From NCBI GenBank assembly GCA_025058955.1, contig JANXDV010000008.1, forward strand, positions 1 to 21,664: a stretch of 21,664 nt of DNA, written 5' to 3'. Of this stretch, positions 13,626 to 20,468 are shown piece after piece (position 1 is the stretch's first letter; each line of letters starts with the position of its first letter). Under the pieces are notes generated by a model, which was given only the letters and a program-made list of their open reading frames with translations, did not search any database and was not told the DNA's origin. A program made the translations under genes and the position numbers. The stretch is from Archaeoglobaceae archaeon (GTDB lineage: Archaea; Halobacteriota; Archaeoglobi; Archaeoglobales; Archaeoglobaceae).

Positions 13626-15233
13626 ATGAAATTCAACGCAAGAAAGTTCAAAGAACTGGCAGAGAAGGACTTTGAAAAAGCTTGGCTGAGTGGAAAAGAG
13701 ATCATAGCAACTCAAAATCCGAATAAGATTTACCCCAGAATAGGCTACTCATATGGCGAGGAGCATCCACTTTTTAAAACGATTGGAATGCTCAGAGAGG
13801 CTTATCTAAGAATGGGATTTAAAGAAGTTGTTAATCCCCTTATAGTTGAAGATGTTCATGTCAGAAAACAATTTGGAAAGGAAGCTTTAGCGGTTCTTGA
13901 TCGCTGTTTTTATTTAGCCTCTCTTCCAAAGCCAAATGTTGGGATCTCTGCAGATAGAGTTGAAAAAATAAAGAAGATTACGGGAAAGGATTTTAATGAG
14001 GAGGAGTTGAGGAAGGTATTCCATACATACAAGAAGGGAAAGCTTGATGGTGATGATCTAAGCTATGAGGTTGCTAAAGTGCTTGTAGTTGATGATCTGA
14101 CTGCGATAAAGATCATCGATGAAGTATTTCCGGAATTCAAAGAATTGAAGCCTGAGCCAAGCAAGCTAACGCTTAGAAGTCACATGACCACTGGCTGGTT
14201 TATAACCCTTAGTGAGATTGCAGACAAACTTCCTCTACCGATAAAGCTTTTCAGTGTTGACAGATGCTTTAGGAAAGAGCAAGGGGAGGATGCTACAAGG
14301 CTTTACAGCTACTTTTCAGCAAGCTGTGTCTTGGTTGATGAAGATGTGAGCGTTGATGATGGAAAAGCTGTAGCTGAAGCTTTACTTAGACAATTTGGAT
14401 TTGAGAAGTTCAAATTTAAGCCAGATGAGAAGAGAAGCAAGTATTACATTCCTTCTACGCAGACAGAAGTTTACGCTTTTTATCCAAAGCTTGTAGGCTC
14501 AAAGACTAAGTATAGCGATGGTTGGGTTGAAATTGCCACCTTCGGCATTTACTCTCCAACCGCTCTCGCTGAATACGACATAGACTATCCAGTTATGAAC
14601 CTCGGACTCGGTGTTGAAAGGCTTGCAATGATCCTATTTGGCTATGAAGATGTTAGAAAGCTCGTTTATCCGCAGTTCCATGGAGAAATAAAGTTGAGCG
14701 ATCTGGAAATTGCGAGAGCTATAAAAATAAAAGAAGTGCCAACAAGTGCAATTGGCTTTGAAATAGCGAGAAAAATCGTTGAGACCGCGGAGAAAAATGC
14801 AAATGCAGAAAGCCCATGTAGTTTTCTCGCTTTTGAAGGCAATTTGCATGGTAGGAAGGTAAAGGTTTTCGTAGAAGAGGATGAGCCGAATTCGAAGCTC
14901 TGTGGACCAGCTTTTGCGAATGAGATTGTTGTTCACAACGGAAGTGTTTATGGCATTCCTGAAACTGAGGAATTCAAAAAGCTATTTGAGGAAGGAGTAA
15001 GATGTGGATTGAGATACATCGATTCCTTCTCACTTCTATGTGCAAGCAAAATAGAGGATTCCGCATTGAGAGGGAAAGAAAGCATTCTCGTGAGAGTTAG
15101 AAACGTTGAAGGACTCTCGAGTGTAAATTTGAGCATTCAGGATAATGTTAGAAACTACATTGTTTGGAAGGGTGGAAAAATAGACGTTAGAGGACCAATG
15201 TTTGTCAAAGTTCGTGCTTTATATGGGGATTAG
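13626..15233 (+). CDS. sepS: O-phosphoserine-tRNA(Cys) ligase (SepRS)
   Basis: This 535-aa class II aminoacyl-tRNA synthetase loads O-phosphoserine onto tRNA(Cys); SepCysS (not in the window) then converts it to Cys-tRNA. Key parts are the HPLFKTIGMLREAYLRMGF region, SHMTTGWFITLSEIADKLPL (phosphoserine pocket), motif 2 in CFRKEQGEDATRLYSYFSAS, motif 3 in NLGLGVERLAMILFGYEDVR, and a C-terminal anticodon-binding domain ending GKIDVRGPMFVKVRA. It matches my memory of the A. fulgidus enzyme (about 534 aa) almost throughout. A GTG at 13620 would add two residues, but ATG 13626 starts MKFNARKFKELAEKDF as in that homologue and is 24 bp from the TATA centre. Its stop overlaps the convergent signal peptidase gene by 15 bases. 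Confidence 0.98.
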   Translation: MKFNARKFKELAEKDFEKAWLSGKEIIATQNPNKIYPRIGYSYGEEHPLFKTIGMLREAYLRMGFKEVVNPLIVEDVHVRKQFGKEALAVLDRCFYLASLPKPNVGISADRVEKIKKITGKDFNEEELRKVFHTYKKGKLDGDDLSYEVAKVLVVDDLTAIKIIDEVFPEFKELKPEPSKLTLRSHMTTGWFITLSEIADKLPLPIKLFSVDRCFRKEQGEDATRLYSYFSASCVLVDEDVSVDDGKAVAEALLRQFGFEKFKFKPDEKRSKYYIPSTQTEVYAFYPKLVGSKTKYSDGWVEIATFGIYSPTALAEYDIDYPVMNLGLGVERLAMILFGYEDVRKLVYPQFHGEIKLSDLEIARAIKIKEVPTSAIGFEIARKIVETAEKNANAESPCSFLAFEGNLHGRKVKVFVEEDEPNSKLCGPAFANEIVVHNGSVYGIPETEEFKKLFEEGVRCGLRYIDSFSLLCASKIEDSALRGKESILVRVRNVEGLSSVNLSIQDNVRNYIVWKGGKIDVRGPMFVKVRALYGD

Positions 15234-15773
15234 TAGCCTGAGGTAGCCGATGAGCGGAATTCTAAACTTTGCAACACCTACGATCCATTCTTCTTGGACA
15301 GGCAAGATCCTTTCTGTTCCACTGGAAGAGCGAATGATCGCAAGTTGATCTGGAATTCTATTTGCGTCTCCTTGGGTTATGTATCCGCTGATCTCTGCGA
15401 GTTCGTCAGTAGGAGAGAGTTTGCCTTTATTAAGAACGGGAATATTCTCAGAAGCGTTAACATAAGTGATCGCTCTATGGATTATCGCCTTACCATGCCC
15501 ATTTGGATAGTAAACGATCACATCTCCATAATCTCCAAAGCTCATATAACCGCTAATCCTTCCTTCTTCCCAAGTTGTAAGCCCAACTCTGCTTGGATGC
15601 ATCAAGATTACCACGTCTCCCGGCATCAAGTTTGGTTCCATGCTTCCAGATTCGACCGCAACCATGAAAGGCCAGGAGCCTGTGAGAGCGATTCCACCCA
15701 ATATTATGGCAACAACAATTGCCACTGTGGAGACCAAATCCTTTATGAACTCAATAACCTTAGCTTTTTCCAT
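15219..15773 (-). CDS. Signal peptidase I (archaeal Sec11 type)
   Basis: This 184-aa membrane serine protease removes signal peptides after Sec export. One N-terminal hydrophobic segment (DLVSTVAIVVAIILGGIAL, about residues 12-32) anchors it. The catalytic Ser is in VESGSMEPNLMPGDVV, the His in AIIHRAITYV (His replaces the bacterial Lys) and the Asp in TQGDANRIPD, the Ser-His-Asp arrangement of archaeal and ER enzymes. A C-terminal hydrophobic tail (FRIPLIGYLRLLI) could touch the membrane. I take ATG 15773 rather than the longer frame to 15827, since MEKAKVIEFIKDLV is a typical start and a TATA box is centred about 28 bp upstream. That ATG overlaps the ATG of the divergent PolD gene in a CATG. 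Confidence 0.93.
   Translation of the reverse strand: MEKAKVIEFIKDLVSTVAIVVAIILGGIALTGSWPFMVAVESGSMEPNLMPGDVVILMHPSRVGLTTWEEGRISGYMSFGDYGDVIVYYPNGHGKAIIHRAITYVNASENIPVLNKGKLSPTDELAEISGYITQGDANRIPDQLAIIRSSSGTERILPVQEEWIVGVAKFRIPLIGYLRLLIPI
15742..15748 (+). promoter_or_regulatory. TATA box for PolD small subunit, inside signal peptidase gene
   Basis: TTTATGA lies within the first codons of the minus-strand signal peptidase gene, centred 27 bp before the plus-strand ATG at 15772. No Shine-Dalgarno precedes that ATG, so a leaderless transcript is predicted. Confidence 0.45.
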
Positions 15774-17238
15774 GAGTGTAGGGGGGCAGAGAGTAGTTAA
15801 AAATATCGATGCTGTTACTGTTGCCAAAAAATTTCTTGTTAGAGGTTATAACATAAGTCCAGAAGCTGCTAAGCTTATCTGCTCCTCTGAAGATCCTGAA
15901 GCGTTAATTGAAGAAGTTTGTAGGATTGCAAAAAACAAGTTTATAATTGGTGAAGAAGACGTCTTAATTGCGATTCAAGTGATGAAAAGAAGCAAATATA
16001 TTAAAGAGGAAAAAAAAGAGACTCATTTTTTGCAGGTTAAAGCAGAACAGACAGTCAAGGTTTTAAAAGAAGTTAAAAGCTCGATTGTTGAAGGTAAAGT
16101 TGAAGACTTCGTGGCTTATTTCAACTCCAGACTTGAAAAGATCTCAAAAATACTTCGAAGCAGAGTTCAACCAACGCAGATCAAGAATCTGGGCAGATTT
16201 AGAGGTGAAAGTGTCAGCATCATCGGGATGGTGTCGAATGTTGTTGAAAGAAAAGAGTATTTCGTAATCGAGCTTGAAGATCAGACCGGGAGTATAAACT
16301 GCATTGCAGATGGAAAAAATGCTGAAGTTGCGAGAGAATTGCTTGGAGATGAAGTTATTGGAGTTACAGGAACTCTAAGGGGAAATTCTATCCTCGTTGA
16401 TAGGATCATTTTTCCAGATGTCCCAGTCAATGGAGAAAGAAAGCAGATTGACTTTGGAATAGCCTTTATTTCTGACACACACTTCGGTAGCAAGGATTTT
16501 CTTGAGGAGAAGTGGAAGAAGTTCGTTGAATGGCTCAACTGCGAGAGCCCAGATGAAAAGCTGAATAAAATTGCGGAAAAAATAAGATACGTGATCTTGG
16601 CAGGAGATATTGTAGATGGAGTCGGAGTTTATCCAGAGCAAGAGAAAGAACTCGCCATTATCGATATATATCAGCAATACGAGTTTGCCGCGGAGCATTT
16701 GGATGGGATAAGAAAGGATCTGCAAATCGTAGTTGCTCCAGGAAACCATGATGCGGTTCGTCAAGCGGAGCCTCAGCCACCTTTACCAAAGGAATTTGAA
16801 AGCTTATTCCCAAAGAATGTTGTAAATGTTGGAAATCCCGTCTTTCTTGATCTGAATGGTCTCAAAGTTCTTGTATACCATGGAAGAAGCTTGGACGACA
16901 TTGTGACAAAGATCCCAAGGTTAAGCTACGACGCACCGCATAAAGGGATGGAAGAACTTCTGAAAAGGCGCCATCTTTGCCCTTTGTATGGTAGTAGAAG
17001 TCCAATAGCTCCCGAAAAAGAAGATAACCTTGTAATTGAAGAAATACCCGATGTAATTCACAGCGGTCATGTTCACACCTTCGGAATCGGCTTCTATAGA
17101 GGCGTTTTCCTTGTCAATTCTTCAACATGGCAGTCGCAGACAGAATTTCAGAAGAAGGTGAATTTAAAGCCGATGCCTTGCAATGTTGCGGTATACATTG
17201 GAGACAAGATCGGAAAGCTTAGCTTTGACGGTGGTTGA
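15772..17238 (+). CDS. polB: DNA polymerase D small subunit (DP1, exonuclease subunit)
   Basis: This 488-aa small subunit of the archaeal replicative polymerase PolD is the proofreading 3'-5' exonuclease. After an N-terminal helical region comes an OB fold (about residues 143-215, RGESVSIIGMVSNVVERKEY). A calcineurin-like phosphodiesterase domain follows (about 230-480) with all metal motifs intact: FISDTHFGS, LAGDIVDGVG, APGNHDAVR, VYHGRSLDD and HSGHVHTFG. Preservation of every ligand argues for an active nuclease, unlike eukaryotic B subunits. The frame extends upstream to 15640, but ATG 15772 gives a normal length and sits 27 bp from a TATA box. Its partner DP2 is not in the window. The next gene begins directly at the stop codon. 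Confidence 0.96.
   Translation: MSVGGQRVVKNIDAVTVAKKFLVRGYNISPEAAKLICSSEDPEALIEEVCRIAKNKFIIGEEDVLIAIQVMKRSKYIKEEKKETHFLQVKAEQTVKVLKEVKSSIVEGKVEDFVAYFNSRLEKISKILRSRVQPTQIKNLGRFRGESVSIIGMVSNVVERKEYFVIELEDQTGSINCIADGKNAEVARELLGDEVIGVTGTLRGNSILVDRIIFPDVPVNGERKQIDFGIAFISDTHFGSKDFLEEKWKKFVEWLNCESPDEKLNKIAEKIRYVILAGDIVDGVGVYPEQEKELAIIDIYQQYEFAAEHLDGIRKDLQIVVAPGNHDAVRQAEPQPPLPKEFESLFPKNVVNVGNPVFLDLNGLKVLVYHGRSLDDIVTKIPRLSYDAPHKGMEELLKRRHLCPLYGSRSPIAPEKEDNLVIEEIPDVIHSGHVHTFGIGFYRGVFLVNSSTWQSQTEFQKKVNLKPMPCNVAVYIGDKIGKLSFDGG
15798..15805 (-). promoter_or_regulatory. TATA box for signal peptidase, inside PolD small-subunit gene
   Basis: The minus strand reads TATTTTTA, located in roughly codons 9-12 of the PolD gene and centred about 28 bp from the signal peptidase ATG. 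No Shine-Dalgarno separates them. Confidence 0.45.
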
Positions 17239-17850
17239 ATGGATCGTTACGTGGTTTTAAACTGGGATTATGCTGAGATGTTGTGTAGGAAGGTTGCAAT
17301 GCAAATTCTCGAAGATTCCTTTAGACCTGAAAAAATTTTTGCTCCTGCTAAAGGAGGGTGGTTTGCATCGATGATCCTAAGCGACTATCTCGGTGTTGAA
17401 GCAATTAGCCTCGACTTGAAGCGAAAAGAGGGATTTTCTGCAAAAAGGGCTTTAATCGTCGATGATTTTATAAACACTGGCAAAACGATGAAGAAAATCA
17501 TTGAAAGGGTTAAAGCTGAGGAGATCAAGACTTGTGCACTGTTAATGTTCCAAGCCTCAGAATTCGTCCCGGATTATCTTGGTGAGTATGTGCCAGAGGA
17601 CGTTTGGGTGATCTTTCCCTGGAATCTCGTTGAAGATCTATCCGCACTAATACTGAGGGCACTTGAAAAGGGTGAGCAGGATTATTGGGGAATAAAAAAT
17701 GCCATGTTCTCGGAATTCAAGCTTGATCCAATGAACCTTGAGATCGCTCAACCTTCAAGGTTGGAGGAGATCCTCTATATTTTGGAGAAGAAAAGACTTG
17801 TTGAAAAATTTGAGGAATCGGGTAAAATTTACTGGAGGTTGAGAAGATGA
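17239..17850 (+). CDS. Nucleobase phosphoribosyltransferase (COG2236-like)
   Basis: This 203-aa protein has a type I phosphoribosyltransferase domain in its first 145 residues. ALIVDDFINTGKTM (about residues 72-85) is the PRPP-binding loop with the adjacent acidic pair, and FAPAKGGWFASMILSDYLG is the early phosphate loop. The WVIFPWNLVED strand is typical of the HGPRT-like COG2236 group. The last 55 residues (PSRLEEILYILEKKRLVEKF to the end) look like a small winged-helix unit, possibly for oligomer contact or nucleic acid binding. The ATG follows the PolD stop without a spacer and has GGTGG upstream. It overlaps the downstream phosphorylase by four bases (ATGA). Salvage of hypoxanthine or guanine is likely from context; the base specificity is not proven. 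Confidence 0.85.
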   Translation: MDRYVVLNWDYAEMLCRKVAMQILEDSFRPEKIFAPAKGGWFASMILSDYLGVEAISLDLKRKEGFSAKRALIVDDFINTGKTMKKIIERVKAEEIKTCALLMFQASEFVPDYLGEYVPEDVWVIFPWNLVEDLSALILRALEKGEQDYWGIKNAMFSEFKLDPMNLEIAQPSRLEEILYILEKKRLVEKFEESGKIYWRLRR

Positions 17851-18572
17851 TAGGCGTCATCGGTGGCACTCTTTTGCTTGAGAACGAATTTCTAAAAGAG
17901 CGCAAAGAAGTTGAGATAAAAACACCTTTTGGCTTAGCAGAGGCAGATCTGGGAAATTTAGATGGAATAGAAGTAGCGGTTATCCAAAGGCATGGCAGAA
18001 AGAAGAACAAACCCCCACACGTTATAAACCATCCCGCGAATTTTTACGCATTCAAATCGCTTGGAGTTAAGAAGGTGATCGGTCTTGGCTCTGCGGGTTG
18101 TCTTAGAGAAGACATAGAGATCCCAGCTTTGATAATTCCACACGACTACATAGACTTTTTCAGTTCTACAACAGTTTTTAATGACTCCTTGGTTTACATC
18201 ACACCCGGATTCGATGAGTCGATTCGAAGAGCTCTTATAGAGAGCGCTAAGATTGTTTCTAATTTACCTGTGCTCGAAAAAGGTGTTTACTTTCAAACTC
18301 GTGGACCAAGGCTTGAGACGAAAGCGGAGATAGTAATGATAAAGAACTTCGCAGATTGCGTTGGAATGACCGCCGGTAGTGAGGCAACAGTTGCTAAGGA
18401 GCTTGGAATTAAATATGCGGTGATCTGCACAATGGACAACTATGCTCACGGAATTAGGGGGGAAGAAGTGAACTACGAAGTTATTATCAAGAGGGCAAAA
18501 GAGAACGCAAAGATCTGTCTTGAGGTTGTTAAAAGAGCAATTGAAGCCCTTTCAGAGAAAAGGGGAGATTGA
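17847..18572 (+). CDS. Methylthioinosine/methylthioadenosine phosphorylase family
   Basis: This 241-aa purine nucleoside phosphorylase superfamily member has the MTAP-type layout: GVIGGTLLL at the start, the RHGRKKNKPPHVINHPANFY phosphate/ribose segment, LGSAGCLRED, QTRGPRLETKAEI, VGMTAGSEATVAKELG and CTMDNYAHGI. At the purine-binding position MTA enzymes carry a pair of Asp residues, whereas this protein has DN, aligning its Asn with archaeal methylthioinosine phosphorylase (compare NITNYACGI in Methanocaldococcus as I recall it). That favours 6-oxopurines such as methylthioinosine. One odd point is HPAN where family members usually have NYRAN. It overlaps the phosphoribosyltransferase start-to-stop and has a GGAGG Shine-Dalgarno, so the pair probably recycles the purine from methylthioadenosine. 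Confidence 0.87.
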   Translation: MIGVIGGTLLLENEFLKERKEVEIKTPFGLAEADLGNLDGIEVAVIQRHGRKKNKPPHVINHPANFYAFKSLGVKKVIGLGSAGCLREDIEIPALIIPHDYIDFFSSTTVFNDSLVYITPGFDESIRRALIESAKIVSNLPVLEKGVYFQTRGPRLETKAEIVMIKNFADCVGMTAGSEATVAKELGIKYAVICTMDNYAHGIRGEEVNYEVIIKRAKENAKICLEVVKRAIEALSEKRGD

Positions 18573-18715
18573 GCTAATTTCGAGGGAGCAAAATTCTAAC
18601 CAAATTTTGATTAATAAACTCGTGATATTTTATTCTAAAATTTTTGTTGAAATCTGGACAAAATTTTAAAGAATATTTAATCCTTTAGGTGTTTTTGGAT
18701 AAAAATCGCAGAGTT

Positions 18716-18723
18716 TTTATATC
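18716..18723 (+). promoter_or_regulatory. TATA box for serA
   Basis: TTTATATC is centred about 24 bp before the ATG at 18743, with purines (CGCAGAG) just upstream as possible BRE and no Shine-Dalgarno before the ATG. Leaderless transcription is predicted. The 170-bp spacer before serA is AT-rich and shows no other gene or clear structure. Confidence 0.6.
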
Positions 18724-18742
18724 CGATGTTAGACTTCATTCC

Positions 18743-20326
18743 ATGAAAGTTCTTGTTGCAGAAGAGATCAGCGATGAAGCGGTGGAGCTGATGAGAAAAG
18801 AAGGTCTACAGGTAGATGTAAAAACTGGGCTGAAAAAGGAGGAGATATTGAATATAATCCCGAATTACGAGGCTTTGATCGTGAGGAGCCAGATCAAGGT
18901 GGATAAGGAGATCATAGAGAAGGCTAAAAACTTGAAGATCATCGGAAGAGCGGGAGTTGGTGTTGACAACATAGATCTTGAAACCGCAAGTCAGAAAGGG
19001 ATCATCGTTGTGAACGCTCCAGGAGGAAACACGATCTCAACTGCTGAACACACTATTGCCTTGCTTTTAGCATTGGCAAGAAAGATCCCTCAGGCGCATT
19101 TGTCAATGAAGGATAAAAAATGGGATAGGAAGAAATTCACTGGAGTTGAGCTTCGTGGAAAAACGATTGGTGTTATTGGACTTGGAAGAGTAGGTTTTGA
19201 GGTTGCAAAAAGATGCAAAGCGCTTGAAATGAATGTTCTTGCATACGATCCATATATTCCTCCAGAAAGGGCACAACAAATCGGTGTGAAGCTTGTAGAT
19301 CTTCAGACTCTATTAAAAGAGTCGGACATCATCACGCTACACATTCCGAAGACCAAAGAAACTGCGGGGCTAATAAAGAAGGAGCAAATCGACATGATGA
19401 AGAAAGGCGTGATGATCGTAAACACCGCAAGAGGAGGATTAATTGACGAAAACGCTCTTGTGGAAGGTCTAAAGAGTGGTAAAATCGCTGGAGTAGCTTT
19501 AGATGTTTACGAAAAGGAACCACCAGACTTTAGCAATCCTATATTCAGCTTTGAAAACGTGATCACCACGCCACACTTAGGAGCGTCGACTGAGGAAGCA
19601 CAGCTCAGCGTAGGATTGATCGTTGCGGAGGACATAATAAACCTCGCAAAAGGCTTGCCCGTGAAGAATGCGGTGAACCTTCCATCGATAGAGCCAGCGG
19701 AATTTGAATTCATATATCCATACATGCTTCTTGCGGAGAAAATGGGTAAGATTGCAAGTGCCAGAATTGGAGGAGTGATTAGAAAGGTGAAGCTAACGTT
19801 TAGCGGTAAAATTGCGGAGAAAAATAAGGAGTTCGTGGTTAGAGCTTTGCTGAAGGGTATGCTTGAAAAGACGTTGGGAGCAGGGATAAATCTCATTTCA
19901 GCAAAGAAGATCGCAGAAGAGAGAGGAATAAAGGTTGAAACGAGTGCTATTGACAAAATAGAGAACTATGAGAGCCTTTTAGAAGTTGAAGTTGAGAGCG
20001 ATGGAAAGAAGATCTACTTCGCCGGAACTTGCTTTGGAAAGGAGTTCAGACTGCTGAAGATCGATGTCTACCACGTTAATTTCATACCAAAGGGACATTA
20101 CATAATCTCTCTGCATGAAGACAAGCCGGGAGTAATTGGAAGAGTTGGGACACTGTTTGGAAAGAACAAGATCAACATCGCGGGAATGATCGTTGGAAGA
20201 ACAGGAGACAAGCCCGGAGGAGTTCAATTGATGCTTTTGCTCGTCGACGATCCACCAACTGAGGAAGTGCTGAAAGAGATGCTCAAGCTCGATGGGATCA
20301 TAGACGCTACTTATGTTGAACTTTGA
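18743..20326 (+). CDS. serA: D-3-phosphoglycerate dehydrogenase
   Basis: This 527-aa enzyme oxidises 3-phosphoglycerate to 3-phosphohydroxypyruvate, the first step to phosphoserine and serine. The substrate/NAD domains (about 1-310) show GRAGVGVDNID, the GVIGLGRVGFEVA dinucleotide fold, NTARGGLIDE, LDVYEKEPP and TPHLGAST with the catalytic Arg, Glu and His. A middle ASB domain (about 320-440) and a C-terminal ACT domain (about 450-527, HYIISLHEDKPGVIGRVGTL) provide likely serine feedback. The frame extends upstream to 18689, but ATG 18743 gives MKVLVAEEISDEAVELM and exactly the length I remember for A. fulgidus SerA, and sits 24 bp after a TATA box. Phosphoserine from this pathway is also the substrate of SepRS encoded upstream. 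Confidence 0.97.
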   Translation: MKVLVAEEISDEAVELMRKEGLQVDVKTGLKKEEILNIIPNYEALIVRSQIKVDKEIIEKAKNLKIIGRAGVGVDNIDLETASQKGIIVVNAPGGNTISTAEHTIALLLALARKIPQAHLSMKDKKWDRKKFTGVELRGKTIGVIGLGRVGFEVAKRCKALEMNVLAYDPYIPPERAQQIGVKLVDLQTLLKESDIITLHIPKTKETAGLIKKEQIDMMKKGVMIVNTARGGLIDENALVEGLKSGKIAGVALDVYEKEPPDFSNPIFSFENVITTPHLGASTEEAQLSVGLIVAEDIINLAKGLPVKNAVNLPSIEPAEFEFIYPYMLLAEKMGKIASARIGGVIRKVKLTFSGKIAEKNKEFVVRALLKGMLEKTLGAGINLISAKKIAEERGIKVETSAIDKIENYESLLEVEVESDGKKIYFAGTCFGKEFRLLKIDVYHVNFIPKGHYIISLHEDKPGVIGRVGTLFGKNKINIAGMIVGRTGDKPGGVQLMLLLVDDPPTEEVLKEMLKLDGIIDATYVEL

Positions 20327-20332
20327 TTTTTT
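20327..20332 (+). terminator. Oligo-T terminator candidate after serA
   Basis: Six consecutive T residues directly follow the serA stop codon. Oligo-T runs on the non-template strand are the usual euryarchaeal termination signal. There is no clear hairpin. Confidence 0.35.
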
Positions 20333-20417
20333 AAACAATTTGATATTTTAGCACTCCTAAAAATTTTAAGCTTTTACAAAATTAATTGGCTTTAGTTGGT
20401 GATTAGAAGTGGATCAA

Positions 20418-20425
20418 ATTTAAAT
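20418..20425 (+). promoter_or_regulatory. TATA-like box for the Cas4-like nuclease gene
   Basis: ATTTAAAT would start transcription near 20447, leaving a leader of about 22 bases that contains the AAGGAGGAG Shine-Dalgarno at 20451-20459. This is one of the few operon-leading genes here with a real leader. Confidence 0.45.
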
Positions 20426-20468
20426 CTTTGATCGTAAAATTTATGGGGCTAAGGAGGAGTTTCATGCT

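Noticed and set aside
16375..16764. Minus-strand open frame of 129 codons opposite the PolD small-subunit gene
   Set aside because: The coding signal on the plus strand (OB fold and phosphodiesterase motifs) is complete; the antisense translation shows no motif.
18573..18742. AT-rich 170-bp spacer before serA with repeated CAAAATT-like words, considered as a small RNA, riboswitch or repeat array
   Set aside because: The words are irregular in spacing and sequence, no stable stem or regular spacer appears, and the promoter of serA explains the right end.
19507..19956. Minus-strand open frame of 149 codons opposite serA
   Set aside because: It lies wholly inside serA, whose translation is intact; the product is low-complexity with no family resemblance.
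20327..20468. Spacer between serA and the Cas4-like gene, checked for CRISPR repeats because of the Cas4-like neighbour
   Set aside because: No direct repeat of CRISPR length occurs here or elsewhere in the window; the spacer holds only a T-run, a TATA-like box and a Shine-Dalgarno.
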